Shown here piece after piece: positions 1 to 9,900 of a stretch of DNA of 64,000 nucleotides; positions within the stretch are counted from its first letter, which is position 1, and each line of letters begins with the position of its first letter. The notes below the pieces were generated by a model that was not told the origin of the DNA, made no database searches, and was given only the letters and a program-made list of their open reading frames with translations. Source of the stretch: Planctomycetota bacterium (GTDB lineage Bacteria; Planctomycetota; Planctomycetia; Gemmatales; Gemmataceae); assembly GCA_021413735.1 (NCBI GenBank), contig JAIOPV010000072.1, positions 91,818 through 155,817 of the forward strand, in the 5' to 3' direction. The position numbers and the translations under genes were made by a program.

Positions 1-1050
1 AACGAACCCCGCACCCGCCAAGATGAGCGATTCCTGCAACACGATGAGACTGAGGTAGCGGTTCGGGTAGCCGATGGCCTTGAGCGTCGCGTATTCCGTA
101 ACGTGATCGGCGATGTCACTCGACAGGATTTGGTAGCAAATCACAAGCCCAACGACGAAGCCCAGCACAACGCCCGCCCCGAAAGCGAAGCCGATCGGCG
201 TGTTCGACCACCAGAACCACTTCTCGCGAGCGACCATCTCCGGCACTGTCAGCACATCGACATCGCCACCGGAGGAATAGATCGCCTGGAGTCTGTGTTG
301 CACGCCGTCGCGGTCAGTTCCGGGTCGCAGCCTGACAGCCACGAGGTCGATCTCGGCGAGCGGATCGCTGCCGGGTGCGGCATACGGAGCGCGAATCCAT
401 GCTCCATATGTGCGATCGCTGACGATGAGTGTGCCGTCGGTGCCGAAGTCGAACCCCATGTCGAAACCGTTGCCGACGAGCGTGATGTCGCGGCCCGCGA
501 GTTCTGTTTGCACGCCGTCCGCGAGTTTGCCGAAAACCGACTCGCCTGGGTGATTCACCTGATCGGGGTGCTTTCGACTCTTGCGATCGTAGAGTGCGGT
601 GCCAGGTACGCGAAGCCGTTCCCAGTCATCGGCAGTAACGCCGGGCAGGTTCAGCAATTTTGCGTCTGGATCAACGCCGACGACACGGATACGGCGAGTC
701 TGCGTGCGTTCGCCAGGGTTCGCGGAAGTGTGACGCAGCATCCCGAGTTGGTAGTCCACATACAGCGGTTCGATGGAGCTGACGCCATCGACTTCGAGAG
801 CCTGTTCTGCCCGCCGCCGGTTGACGCCTTCGCGAAACAGCAGTGACTTGCGAGTGGGGCTAACGAGTACGAGATCGGCGTTCATGCGTTGGAGCAGCAC
901 AGTGTTGCTGTCGAGCATGGCGTTCATGATGCCGAGTTGCACACCCATGAGCACGACGGCGAAGCCGATACCAGCCGTGAATAGAGCGAACCGCACGCGA
1001 TCGTGTGCGAGGTTGGACCAGGCGAGAGGAACCGCAGGAGGACGAGGCAT
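1..1050 (-). CDS. DevC-like ABC exporter permease (FtsX fold), 3' end outside window
   Basis: The reading frame is open from an ATG at 1048-1050 to the left edge (350 codons, no stop), so the C-terminus is missing. The N-terminus (MPRPPAVPLAWSNLAHDRVR) is followed by one membrane helix, a large extracytoplasmic domain of about 230 residues, then two helices ending near SLIVLQESLILAGAG at the edge. This is the FtsX/MacB-type permease layout of DevC proteins, which work with a DevA ATPase and a DevB adaptor to export substrates. It resembles the permease at 3577-4794, including the PLAWSNLAH start and the YATLKAIGYPNRYL segment near the end. The ATPase may lie beyond the left edge. Substrate unknown. 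Confidence 0.85.
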   Translation of the reverse strand, partial: MPRPPAVPLAWSNLAHDRVRFALFTAGIGFAVVLMGVQLGIMNAMLDSNTVLLQRMNADLVLVSPTRKSLLFREGVNRRRAEQALEVDGVSSIEPLYVDYQLGMLRHTSANPGERTQTRRIRVVGVDPDAKLLNLPGVTADDWERLRVPGTALYDRKSRKHPDQVNHPGESVFGKLADGVQTELAGRDITLVGNGFDMGFDFGTDGTLIVSDRTYGAWIRAPYAAPGSDPLAEIDLVAVRLRPGTDRDGVQHRLQAIYSSGGDVDVLTVPEMVAREKWFWWSNTPIGFAFGAGVVLGFVVGLVICYQILSSDIADHVTEYATLKAIGYPNRYLSLIVLQESLILAGAGFV

Positions 1051-1205
1051 GATTGGAGTTACCGCCGAACTACACCGTGACCATGTGACTTCCTCTGGTT
1101 ACTTCCCAGCAGTATATCACGATTCGCAGCACGGAATCGGCGCTTTGGCGGCACGACAAGCCACGGATAAGATAAGCCGATCGCAATTAGCTTGGGAGCG
1201 ACGGC

Positions 1206-3563
1206 GTGAATCACCCACAACCCAATTCCTCGCCATCGTCAGTGCCCGAAGCGTCGGCCGTTTCCTCGAACGACTCAACCAACCCCGTCTCCGTTACCCC
1301 ACATCAGGAACCAGCCGAATCGCCAAGGTTCAGCCCAGCAACCAACGCGGGCGAAATCGGACGCCTCGGCAGATACCGCATCCAGAAAGAACTCGGCCGC
1401 GGCGGAATGGGTGCCGTCTACCTCGCGTTCGATGAACGACTCCAACGGAAGGTCGCGCTCAAGGTGATGCTTCCGAAAGCGGCAGCCAACATGAGCGCGA
1501 AGGAACGCTTCCTCCGCGAAGCCCGTGCCGCCGCCCGGATCAGTAGCGATTATGTCGTGAACATCCACGAAGCCGACGAGTTCGATGGTATCCCGTACAT
1601 CTCGCTGCAATACCTCCAGGGCTACCCACTCGACGATTACCTCAGCAAGCACGGCAACCCCTCGATTCCGCAGATCATTCGCATCGGTCAGGAAGCGGCA
1701 TTAGGCTTGCACGCGGCCCACCAACTCGGACTGATTCATCGCGACATCAAGCCCGCCAACCTCTGGCTCGAAGCCCCGAACGGCCGCGTGAAGATTCTCG
1801 ACTTCGGCCTCGCCAGGCAACTCGACGACAATGTTCAACTGACCCGAAGCGGCGCAGTGGTTGGCACGCCAGCGTTCATGTCGCCGGAGCAGGGACGCGG
1901 TTTGCCGATGGATGGGCGAAGCGATCTCTTCAGCCTCGGCGGAGTGCTGTATCGACTGTGTGCGGGCCGGTTGCCATTCCACGGCGACACGACGATGGCA
2001 TTGCTGATGTCCATCGGAATCGACGAACCCGTTCTCGTGCGTGATTTCAACCCAGACGTGCCGAAGCCGCTCGCAAATCTCATTCACCGGCTGCTGGCGA
2101 AAGACCCTGCACACCGTCCGCCGACTGCACAAGCCGTGGCCGACGAACTGAACGCGATGGCCAATTTATCGGCGGGCTTACCCCCCGGTGGTCAACCGCA
2201 GATCGTGTATGTACCGATGACGATTACCGCTGTCGAAGCGAACCCGTTCGCCGACATCACCGACGGCAACGCGAGCAATGCAAGCAGCGAATCTCTTCCC
2301 TCGACGCAACTGGAATTCGTGCCTGAGAAAGCCCAGAAACCGTTCCCGAAGTTGCTGGTTGGTTCGCTGGTGTTCGCGCTGCTCGTGGTGATCGGGGCTG
2401 CATTCCTCCTCATGAACAACCCGAAGAAGCCCGACACCGAGATTGCGGACAAGCTCCCGGATGTGACGCCGACACCACCCGTTATTCCCCCGAAGGTCAC
2501 ACCGACGAAAGATACCGAGCGAGCCGCTGCGAACTACGTGCTCGATATCGGAGGCCAAGTGAAGGTGAACGGCCAACCCGAGATGTGCGATAACCCTGCC
2601 CAACTGCCGAAGGAACGTTTCCGACTAACCGGTGTGTATCTCCTCACGAATAGGTTGGTAGACGATCAGGGATTGGCCAAGTTGAAGGAGTGCAGAAGCC
2701 TCAACGCTCTTCGCCTGAGCGACACGAAAGTAACCGATCAAGGGTTGATGAACCTCAAAGATTGCACAGCTCTGACGTATCTCGACTTGAGCTTCACGAG
2801 GGCGAACTTGACGAGCGCCGGGGTCGTGAATTTCAAAGATTGCAAATGCCTGGAATATCTCGATCTGAGTGAAACACAGGTCGATGATACGGCAGTTGAA
2901 ATCATCTCGGGGATGAGGGTACTCACGAGCCTCTATGTCCCAAAGACCCGGATCAGCCCCGAGGGGGTGAAAAAACTTGCCGCAGCATTGCCTCGATGCA
3001 AGATTCTGCACGACGGCGGCGAAATCAAGCCGATGCTTGACCCCGAAAGACGGATCGCGGAATACGTCATTTCGATTGGCGGCACGGTCAAGCTCAACGA
3101 CCAAGATAGCCCCTACAAGGCGACGGCTGATTTGCCGAAGGAACCGTTTCGGGTGACAGTCGTGAACCTTGATGGCAGCAAACAGGTGACCGACGTGGGT
3201 TTGGCGATCATCAAGGATTGCCAGGCTCTCAAGGAACTTCACCTCGCGCAAACGCCGATTACCGACGTGGGTTTGGCGTTCTTCGAGGGCTGCACAACCC
3301 TCACGCTGCTCGATCTGCATGAGACGAACACCGGCGATGCTGGCATGGCTAACTTCAGCAAATGCAACAACTTCTCCCGGTTGTTTCTGTCGAGCACGAA
3401 GATCGGCGACAAAACCCTGAAACAGTTGTTGAACACGACCGCGTTGGCGGAGTTGGATCTGGCAACGACGCAGGTGACGCCAGCGGGGGTGAAGCTGGTA
3501 CGGGAGCGCTTCCCGAAGGCCAACATTTACGGCGCTCCCGCCGAAATCGAGCCGAAGAAGTGA
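1206..3563 (+). CDS. Membrane-anchored Ser/Thr protein kinase with leucine-rich repeats
   Basis: This is a 785-residue Hanks-type kinase. A GTG start at 1206 follows a GGGAG about 8 bases upstream. The kinase domain spans about residues 56-320: glycine loop GRGGMGAVY, catalytic Lys in VALKVML, HRDIKPAN catalytic loop and DFGLAR. A single membrane helix lies near residues 381-403 (LLVGSLVFALLVVIGAAFLL), followed by a Pro/Thr-rich linker. The outer half (about 440-780) holds two blocks of leucine-rich repeats (for example LTYLDLS and LTLLDLHET), each block opening with an AANYVLDIGG / AEYVISIGG-like unit. The LRR part would face the periplasm as a sensor. The gene lies between two exporter permease genes on the opposite strand: convergent with the 3577-4794 permease (13-bp gap) and divergent from the 1-1050 permease. 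Ligand and targets are unknown. Confidence 0.93.
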   Translation: MNHPQPNSSPSSVPEASAVSSNDSTNPVSVTPHQEPAESPRFSPATNAGEIGRLGRYRIQKELGRGGMGAVYLAFDERLQRKVALKVMLPKAAANMSAKERFLREARAAARISSDYVVNIHEADEFDGIPYISLQYLQGYPLDDYLSKHGNPSIPQIIRIGQEAALGLHAAHQLGLIHRDIKPANLWLEAPNGRVKILDFGLARQLDDNVQLTRSGAVVGTPAFMSPEQGRGLPMDGRSDLFSLGGVLYRLCAGRLPFHGDTTMALLMSIGIDEPVLVRDFNPDVPKPLANLIHRLLAKDPAHRPPTAQAVADELNAMANLSAGLPPGGQPQIVYVPMTITAVEANPFADITDGNASNASSESLPSTQLEFVPEKAQKPFPKLLVGSLVFALLVVIGAAFLLMNNPKKPDTEIADKLPDVTPTPPVIPPKVTPTKDTERAAANYVLDIGGQVKVNGQPEMCDNPAQLPKERFRLTGVYLLTNRLVDDQGLAKLKECRSLNALRLSDTKVTDQGLMNLKDCTALTYLDLSFTRANLTSAGVVNFKDCKCLEYLDLSETQVDDTAVEIISGMRVLTSLYVPKTRISPEGVKKLAAALPRCKILHDGGEIKPMLDPERRIAEYVISIGGTVKLNDQDSPYKATADLPKEPFRVTVVNLDGSKQVTDVGLAIIKDCQALKELHLAQTPITDVGLAFFEGCTTLTLLDLHETNTGDAGMANFSKCNNFSRLFLSSTKIGDKTLKQLLNTTALAELDLATTQVTPAGVKLVRERFPKANIYGAPAEIEPKK

Positions 3564-3576
3564 GCGGGACCATTCC

Positions 3577-4794
3577 TCAAAACAAGTCGGCGGGGTCGGC
3601 TGCGTGAACCTTCCGCACCGCGAGCAACCCAGACGCCAGGCACATCCCCAGCGTCAACACCAACACGCCGACAGCAATTTCAACCGTCATGCCGGTGGGA
3701 ATGCCGCCCCACTTGCTGGCCACGACGTAAAGCACCAGTGTCGCAAAGAACCCCGGAACGTAGCCCAGCACCGCCAGCAACGCAGCCTGCCACAACACCA
3801 CGCTCGTCAAGTACGACGGACGGTAACCAAGAGCCTTCACCGTGGCGTATTCGGGCAGCATGTTCTGGATGTCAGCCGCCATCATCTGATAGACGAAGAT
3901 GACACCGACGACCACCGCGAGGATGACGGCCACGATGAGGAACTGCCCGATTGACGTGAGCCGCAGCCAGTAACGTCGTTCGTCGGCGTTGAGTTCGGCT
4001 CGCGTGTACACCTTCACATCCGGCGGCAGCACGGCCCGCAACTCACGCTGAACGGCGATTGGGTCGGCACCTTTGCGAAGCTGAACTAACCCAAAGTCGA
4101 TGGCGTCGGCACGGCGACCCGTGAAGCGATCGAGGGTTTCTTCGCTCGAAAGCAGCATACCGTTCCAACTGAAGCCTGTGCCGAGTTCAAACGAGCCCGC
4201 AACCGCCGCCCGCATGTTGTTCAACCGAATCGGGTCGCCGGTTTCTTGCTGCGACGCGGCGATGAGTTGCTTCACGTCGCCGAAGTCGGGCTTCGAGCGG
4301 CGGTCGATCAGGAACGCATCGAGACGCGAAATCGCAGCGCCGCCGATCCTCGCATCCTCGGGCGTGCGGAAGACGCCATTCGGGCCAATCGTGAACGCTC
4401 GGTCGATCTGTTCGGGCGGCACAGCCAACAGCGTGATCGACATGACCGCGCCGCCGGGCGTGGTGCCGAACAAGCCGGTGCGAGTGGGTGCCCGCCAGGC
4501 GCCCCCCGCGAACGAAAGCGGCACGACATTCTCGACGTCACTGACGGCCCGAGCCTGTGCCAGCCTGGAACGCGGGAACTGCTCTGTCCGGCTCAGATCC
4601 ATGTATTCCGACGACGTGATGAACAGGTCGAAGTTGAGTTTGTCGAACAACATCGTGGCCGTGCGACCGACGCCACCGAGCAGACCGAGTTCCATGAAGA
4701 TGAGGATGACTGCGAACGCGACGCCACCCGCAGCGATGGCCGTGCGTGCCCGCTTGTGAGCGAGGTTCGACCATGCGAGCCCGAGGGGCGTCAC
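3577..4794 (-). CDS. devC: DevC-family ABC exporter permease
   Basis: The protein has 405 residues. An N-terminal helix (about 17-40) is followed by a MacB-like extracytoplasmic domain of some 230 residues and three C-terminal helices (about 270-300, 325-350, 365-390), the standard FtsX-type permease topology. The TVKALGYRPSYL segment before the second helix matches DevC proteins of cyanobacterial and planctomycete glycolipid-type exporters. Its ATG overlaps the end of the adaptor gene upstream by 4 bp (ATGA, 4791-4794), so the two are translationally coupled. No ATPase gene is adjacent inside the window. The exported substrate cannot be read from the sequence. Confidence 0.9.
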   Translation of the reverse strand: MTPLGLAWSNLAHKRARTAIAAGGVAFAVILIFMELGLLGGVGRTATMLFDKLNFDLFITSSEYMDLSRTEQFPRSRLAQARAVSDVENVVPLSFAGGAWRAPTRTGLFGTTPGGAVMSITLLAVPPEQIDRAFTIGPNGVFRTPEDARIGGAAISRLDAFLIDRRSKPDFGDVKQLIAASQQETGDPIRLNNMRAAVAGSFELGTGFSWNGMLLSSEETLDRFTGRRADAIDFGLVQLRKGADPIAVQRELRAVLPPDVKVYTRAELNADERRYWLRLTSIGQFLIVAVILAVVVGVIFVYQMMAADIQNMLPEYATVKALGYRPSYLTSVVLWQAALLAVLGYVPGFFATLVLYVVASKWGGIPTGMTVEIAVGVLVLTLGMCLASGLLAVRKVHAADPADLF

Positions 4795-5981
4795 TTCCCT
4801 GGCTCCAGCGTCACCGTTACTTGAAGCCCGACGAAGCGGCTCGCGTCAACGATGGCGTCGGGGTTCAGATGCACGACAACCTCGATCACGCGGCGGTCGG
4901 CATCTTCACGCGGCCCCATCGCGAACACCTGATTCTTCGCGATCATCCGCGAAATATCCTGTTCCGAATTCACCGTGCCCGTGAGCGTCTTCGGCAACGC
5001 CGGGTTCTTGATCTCAGCCTTCACCGGTCCAGCCTTCACCCACTTCGACAGCCGTTCGACGTCGCTCTCGTACACCTCGGCAATCGCAGTCATCGCCGTG
5101 AGATCGGCCATTTGAAGAATCGGTTCCAGGCCGGTCGGCTGCCCTTCACGACCGATCACCTTCAGCACGGTGCCCGTGACAGGTGCCTTCAGAATGGTCT
5201 GATCGGAGAGCTGTTTCGCGAGCGTCAACTTCTCTTCTGTTGACTTGGTCGGCACCTTCGCGATGGCTTCATCCAGTTCTGCTTTCGCGGCAGCGATCTT
5301 CGCGTTGGCGGACTTCTCGGTTTCGTCGTAGGTCGTTTCGGTCTTCTTGCGGACAGCATCGCCAGCCTTGAACTCGGCATCGGCTTGCGCTGCGAGGAGC
5401 TTCGCTTTCTCCATCGTTTCCTCAGCGACCGGCGAACCACCCGTGCGAAGCTTTTCGAGGCGTGTCACGCCGGCGGTCGCCGTTTCCGATTGCAGTTTCA
5501 GATACGTCTGCTTCGCATCGAGAGCCGCGAGGTCGCTGGCTTTGTTCGCCTTCGCGAGATTCAACTCGGCCTCAGCCGCACGCACTTTCTGCTCGCCCGC
5601 GACTTTTGCGAACTTCAGGGAGTTGTTCGCCTCGTCTTGCTGCGTCTCCGCGATCTGAAGTTCGAGGAGTCGGTCTTTTCGGCTCGCGAGATCGGCGACC
5701 GGCGTTCCCGCTTTGATGAGAGTACCGGGGCTCACGCCATACATCTTCGCAATGCGATCCCCAGGCGGACCGAACACCGGCACGATGCTCCCCGACGGCT
5801 GAAGCCGACCGAGAGCCGTGACTCGTTCGGGACGATTCACAGATTGATCGGAAGGTATCGAAGGCGTGGCGGTGTTGATCGCGATGAGATAGCCGCCAGC
5901 AGCGCCGGCCCCGAGAGCGGCGACCAGCGCAAGCAGAAGTTCCAAACCGCGACCAGGGCGATTCGATGGAGAACGAATCAT
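4791..5981 (-). CDS. devB: DevB/HlyD-family membrane fusion adaptor
   Basis: This is a 396-residue periplasmic adaptor for the adjoining DevC permease. The start chosen is ATG 5979-5981 (MIRSPSNRPG), directly followed by a membrane anchor (LELLLALVAALGAGAAGGYLI). The frame is open further upstream, but that stretch overlaps the preceding gene and reads as low-quality Arg/Cys-rich sequence. Then come the first half of a lipoyl/barrel-sandwich domain (GRLQPSG...VFGPPGDRI), a long alpha-helical coiled coil (about 90-235, rich in Ala/Glu/Lys) and the returning half (LKAPVTGTVLKVIGREGQ) with a beta-barrel domain. It begins 2 bp after the stop of the DUF3307 gene and overlaps devC by 4 bp. Confidence 0.9.
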   Translation of the reverse strand: MIRSPSNRPGRGLELLLALVAALGAGAAGGYLIAINTATPSIPSDQSVNRPERVTALGRLQPSGSIVPVFGPPGDRIAKMYGVSPGTLIKAGTPVADLASRKDRLLELQIAETQQDEANNSLKFAKVAGEQKVRAAEAELNLAKANKASDLAALDAKQTYLKLQSETATAGVTRLEKLRTGGSPVAEETMEKAKLLAAQADAEFKAGDAVRKKTETTYDETEKSANAKIAAAKAELDEAIAKVPTKSTEEKLTLAKQLSDQTILKAPVTGTVLKVIGREGQPTGLEPILQMADLTAMTAIAEVYESDVERLSKWVKAGPVKAEIKNPALPKTLTGTVNSEQDISRMIAKNQVFAMGPREDADRRVIEVVVHLNPDAIVDASRFVGLQVTVTLEPGK

Positions 5982-5983
5982 GT

Positions 5984-6364
5984 TCACCCCTGTGGAATCG
6001 GCCCGAGAATGCCAGAAGCCAGCAGCGAGAACCACAGCACCCGGCAGATGATGTGCATCGCTTGATCGATGTCGATGCCGTAATACTTCTCGCACTTGCC
6101 AAGGTCGATGAACCAGTGGATCACGGTTTCCGCGAGGGCAATCGGCCAGACGGCATCCCAACCGAAGCCGAACCATCGCACGACCACGCCGACCGCAGCA
6201 CCGTGGAGCACAGCGTGTGCCGTGAGCCAGTAATACCACGGCACTGCCTTCGAGACCGGACTCTCGAACTTGCGGCACTTACAGGTGGCGATGGCATCGG
6301 ATTGAAGTGCGTAGTCCATCAATGCGTGCGTTGAGACCAAAAAGAACAAGAGCGCGACCAGCAT
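5984..6364 (-). CDS. DUF3307 integral membrane protein
   Basis: This 126-residue, strongly hydrophobic protein has about four membrane helices and a conserved histidine/aspartate pattern (STHALMDYALQSD, YYWLTAHAVLHG, ETVIHWFIDLGKC) typical of the DUF3307 family. The function of the family is not established. The ATG is at 6362-6364. It is the first gene of a tight minus-strand cluster, with only 2 bp before the devB-like adaptor, so it may be co-expressed with the exporter. The conserved His/Asp residues within helices could bind a metal, but this is a guess. Confidence 0.8.
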   Translation of the reverse strand: MLVALLFFLVSTHALMDYALQSDAIATCKCRKFESPVSKAVPWYYWLTAHAVLHGAAVGVVVRWFGFGWDAVWPIALAETVIHWFIDLGKCEKYYGIDIDQAMHIICRVLWFSLLASGILGPIPQG

Positions 6365-6428
6365 GGAACGACCCCGTAGGTGCCCGATTGTACCGTGCGG
6401 GAAGAATAAAACAAATAACTCCGGTCGC

Positions 6429-7718
6429 TCACGCTCCAGGCTCGCCTGAGACCGGCTTCCGGATGATACGGCTTAACAGAACCGCCAGCACGAGTAACCC
6501 ACCGGAAAGATAAAACGCCAGATCGAGACTGCCATATGCGTCGTTGATGGATGCCGCAATCTGCGGGACGAAGAACGCAATTCCCCACCCGATGAACACC
6601 AATCCGTAGTTCATGCCCATGTTCTTCGGCCCGAAGTAATCAGCCGTGATCGCAGGCATCACCGCGAGCGTTCCACCGTACTGCCAGAACATCACGCCGA
6701 TGATGATGAACAACATCGCCACGTCTTTTTGTGCGATCACCCACGGCGCAGCGAACAGGCACGCGGCCGAGATCACGCCGTTCATGGCGTAGGCGTTTGT
6801 TCGACCGATGCGATCCGAATATCGACCGGTGCCAACGCGACCGGCAGCGTTCACGAACCCGCCGAACGTCGCGAGAATCCAGCCGTTCTGGGCGAGGAAC
6901 TGATTCGATTCCGCGACATCCTTCAACAGCAGAGCCGCGTTCGCGATCACAAGCAAGCCCGACTGTGCCGAACCGATGAACAAAAACACGAGCGCGTAAA
7001 ACTGCCACATCCCGAGCATTTGGCTCGCGGGGTAATCGGTGGTCACCACTTTCGGACCGTCGAGGATGTGCTGCGGAACCGGAGCGACGTATCCCGCTGG
7101 GGGAGGCGTCAGCATCTGCCCCGCGACCACGACCACCACGGCGAACAGGATGCCAAGCCCAACGAAGCTGCCGGTCAAGCCGTGATTGACGATGAGGAAC
7201 TTCGCGAGCGGTGAAATGTAGATCGCCGCTGCACCGTACCCCGCGACGACCAACCCGACAATCAGACCGCGGCGACTGCTGTGGAACCATCGCACGGCAG
7301 CGGGCGTGGCAGCTGCGTAGCCGAGACCCATGCCGATGCCGCCGAGCAAGCCGAAGCCAAGAACCAAGCCGATGTAGCTCTTCATCAGCCCGGCGGTGAT
7401 GCAGCCGGTCGCGAGGAACAGCCCGCCCGCGGTGGCACCGATCTTCGCGCCGTAGCGGTCTTGAAGGCGACCGCCCGGAATCATGCACAGTGCGAACGTG
7501 AAGCCGCAGATGGCATACGCGAGCGTCGCTTCGGAGTTGGACAGATACGTCCAGCCTTCGTTGATGCCCGGCATGGCGGTGCCGTACAGTTCCGGATTTT
7601 TCGGCACGAGCGCGGCTTTCCAGACGCTCCAGGCGTAAAGGATGCCCAGGCACAGGTTCACGGCCGTGCCCGCGGCTGTCACGACCCACGCCCGACCCGG
7701 AACCGTTGCCGACGACAT
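6429..7718 (-). CDS. MFS transporter, oxalate/formate antiporter (OFA) family
   Basis: The protein has 429 residues with twelve predicted membrane helices and the major facilitator layout. The N-terminal pattern NLCLGILYAWSVWK is characteristic of the OFA branch (oxalate/formate and monocarboxylate transporters), as are the GGRLQDRYG loop and the second-half repeat GRYSDRIGRTNAYA. The start MSSATVPG at 7718 is preferred over an in-frame ATG at 7742 because a GGAG lies about 6 bases upstream of it. The gene is divergent from the FAD oxidoreductase, with 127 bp between the two starts. The substrate is probably a small carboxylate, inferred from the family only. Confidence 0.9.
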   Translation of the reverse strand: MSSATVPGRAWVVTAAGTAVNLCLGILYAWSVWKAALVPKNPELYGTAMPGINEGWTYLSNSEATLAYAICGFTFALCMIPGGRLQDRYGAKIGATAGGLFLATGCITAGLMKSYIGLVLGFGLLGGIGMGLGYAAATPAAVRWFHSSRRGLIVGLVVAGYGAAAIYISPLAKFLIVNHGLTGSFVGLGILFAVVVVVAGQMLTPPPAGYVAPVPQHILDGPKVVTTDYPASQMLGMWQFYALVFLFIGSAQSGLLVIANAALLLKDVAESNQFLAQNGWILATFGGFVNAAGRVGTGRYSDRIGRTNAYAMNGVISAACLFAAPWVIAQKDVAMLFIIIGVMFWQYGGTLAVMPAITADYFGPKNMGMNYGLVFIGWGIAFFVPQIAASINDAYGSLDLAFYLSGGLLVLAVLLSRIIRKPVSGEPGA

Positions 7719-7845
7719 GCGAACTCCAGAATGAGATTTCACGACGGTGAAACCTGTTTATTGGCTTCGGGGTCGTTTACCACCTGCGCTCTGGTTCGAG
7801 TGCCCCTGGAATGCTACATTCGCAGCAACTCCCGGAGTCTCTCCC

Positions 7846-9900
7846 ATGCGTTGCCATCTCGCGTTCCTCGCCTTGCTTCTCACAGGTGCACCAACCGTCG
7901 CGGCCGATTACGACATCGTCGTGTACGGCGGCACCGCTTCCGGCGTCGCGTCGGCTGTGCAAGCCTCACGCATGGGCAAAACGGTCGTGCTGATCGAACC
8001 CGGCAAACACATCGGCGGCTTAACTTCCGGTGGCCTCGGCTGGACCGACTCGGGCAACAAGGCCGTCATCGGCGGGTTCGCTCGGGAGTTCTACCAGCAG
8101 TTGCACAAGGAGTACAGCAAACCCGAAGCGTGGATTCACGAACAAGCCAAGGATTACGCCCTGTACCATCCGAAAGACGACGCCATCTGGGCGTTTGAGC
8201 CGCACGTCGCCGAGGTAGTGCTACGAGCGAAGCTCGAAGAAGCGAAGGTTCCCGTTGTGTTCAGCGAGCGTCTCGACCGTGCGAAGGGCGTAAAGCTCGA
8301 CGGCAAGCGAATCGTGTCAATCACAATGGAGTCGGGGAAGACGTTCGCGGGCCAAATCTTCATCGACGCGACTTACGAAGGCGATCTGATGGCTGCGGCT
8401 GGCGTGAGCTACACCACCGGCCGCGAAGCGAACAAGCAGTATGGCGAAACGTACAACGGCATCGCGAAGAAGTGGAACAACCACGCGCATCGCTTCACCG
8501 CGAAGGTCGATCCGTATGTGAAGCCCGGCGACGCCAAGAGCGGCGTGTTGTTCGGCGTCGAAGCGGAGCCGATGCCGGCCGATGGTGAAGCCGACAAACG
8601 GCTTCAAGCGTACTGCTTCCGCATGTGCATGACGGACGTCGCGGCGAACCGCGTCCCTTTCGAGAAGCCAGCCGATTTCGACGAAGCGAAGTACGAACTG
8701 CTGTTCCGCAACTTCGAGGCTGGCGACCTTCGCATCCCGATGAAGCCCGACCGCGTGCCGAACAAGAAGACCGACACGAACAACAATTGTGCCTTCAGCA
8801 CAGATTTCATCGGCCAGAATTACAAGTACCCCGACGCCAGCTACGCCGAACGCGAGCAGATCATCGCAGCACACCTCAGTTATCAAAAGGGGCTGATGTG
8901 GGCGTTGCAGAATCACCCGCGAGTGCCCGAGAAGGTGCGAGCGCAGATGAAGCCGTGGGGCTTGGCAAAGGACGAGTTCACGGACACCAACCACTGGCCG
9001 CATCAGCTTTACATCCGCGAAGCACGCCGCATGGTCAGCGACTACGTGCACACGGAACTCGACTGCACCCGCAAGAAGGACACGCCGCAGTCCGTGGGAA
9101 TGGGTTCCTACAACATGGACTCGCACAACTGCGCCCGGTATGTGACCGCTGACGGTCTCGTGCAGAACGAAGGCGACGTGCAGCAAAGTCCCGGCGGTCC
9201 GTATCGCATCGCGTACCAGTCGATCGTGCCAAAGGCTGGCGAGTGCCCGAACCTGATCGTGCCGGTGTGCATGAGCAGCACACACATCGCGTATGGCTCG
9301 ATTCGCATGGAGCCAGTGTTCATGATCCTCGGTCAAAATGCCGCGACGGCAGCCGTGATTGCGATTACGGACAAGGTCGATGTGCAGAAGGTCGAGTACG
9401 CGAAGTTGCGGAAGCAAATGCTCGCCGACAAGCAGGTGCTGGAATTCGACACTCCGAAACGGTCCGATGCAATCGATCCAAAGAAATTGGCTGGTGTCGT
9501 GGTCGATGATGCCGACGCGGAACGGAAAGGCTTCGACACGGTCAGCAGTGCGAACACACCCTTCGTCGGCGTCGGTTACCGGCACGACGGCAACAAGGAC
9601 CGCGGTAAGCAGAGCGCCAAGTTCGTCGCCGACCTGCCCGAAGCGGGAATGTACGAAGTCCGAATTGCCTACACTCCCAATGCGAACCGGTCGACCAAGG
9701 TTCCGGTCGCCGTGACGCACACGGAGGGCACATTCACGAAGACGATCAATCAACAGAAGGCACCGCCGATCGACGGGTTGTGGATCTCGCTGGGTACTTT
9801 CCGCTTCGAGAAGGGCAAGGCATCCATGGTCATCACAAACGAAGGCGTGGACGATGGTTATGTGGTGATTGATGCGGTGCAGTGGTTGCCAGCGAAATAA
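7846..9900 (+). CDS. Secreted FAD-dependent oxidoreductase with golvesin-like C-terminal domain
   Basis: The mature product is about 665 residues after a signal peptide (MRCHLAFLALLLTGAPTVAA). The start chosen is ATG 7846, where the signal peptide begins; the frame extends upstream to 7747 without a plausible leader. DYDIVVYGGTASGVASA is a dinucleotide-binding Rossmann motif, and GKHIGGLTSGGLGWTD fits the FAD_oxidored family common in Planctomycetes. The family is often linked to carbohydrate degradation, but its reaction is unknown. The last 130 residues (from VVVDDADAERKGF to AVQWLPAK) form a beta-rich domain resembling the golvesin/xanthan-lyase C-terminal module (PF14607 type), likely for adhesion or polysaccharide contact. 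Confidence 0.9.
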   Translation: MRCHLAFLALLLTGAPTVAADYDIVVYGGTASGVASAVQASRMGKTVVLIEPGKHIGGLTSGGLGWTDSGNKAVIGGFAREFYQQLHKEYSKPEAWIHEQAKDYALYHPKDDAIWAFEPHVAEVVLRAKLEEAKVPVVFSERLDRAKGVKLDGKRIVSITMESGKTFAGQIFIDATYEGDLMAAAGVSYTTGREANKQYGETYNGIAKKWNNHAHRFTAKVDPYVKPGDAKSGVLFGVEAEPMPADGEADKRLQAYCFRMCMTDVAANRVPFEKPADFDEAKYELLFRNFEAGDLRIPMKPDRVPNKKTDTNNNCAFSTDFIGQNYKYPDASYAEREQIIAAHLSYQKGLMWALQNHPRVPEKVRAQMKPWGLAKDEFTDTNHWPHQLYIREARRMVSDYVHTELDCTRKKDTPQSVGMGSYNMDSHNCARYVTADGLVQNEGDVQQSPGGPYRIAYQSIVPKAGECPNLIVPVCMSSTHIAYGSIRMEPVFMILGQNAATAAVIAITDKVDVQKVEYAKLRKQMLADKQVLEFDTPKRSDAIDPKKLAGVVVDDADAERKGFDTVSSANTPFVGVGYRHDGNKDRGKQSAKFVADLPEAGMYEVRIAYTPNANRSTKVPVAVTHTEGTFTKTINQQKAPPIDGLWISLGTFRFEKGKASMVITNEGVDDGYVVIDAVQWLPAK

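Noticed and set aside
8317..9753. A 478-codon open frame opposite the FAD oxidoreductase
   Set aside because: No domain or start signal; the plus-strand protein has a signal peptide and FAD motif.
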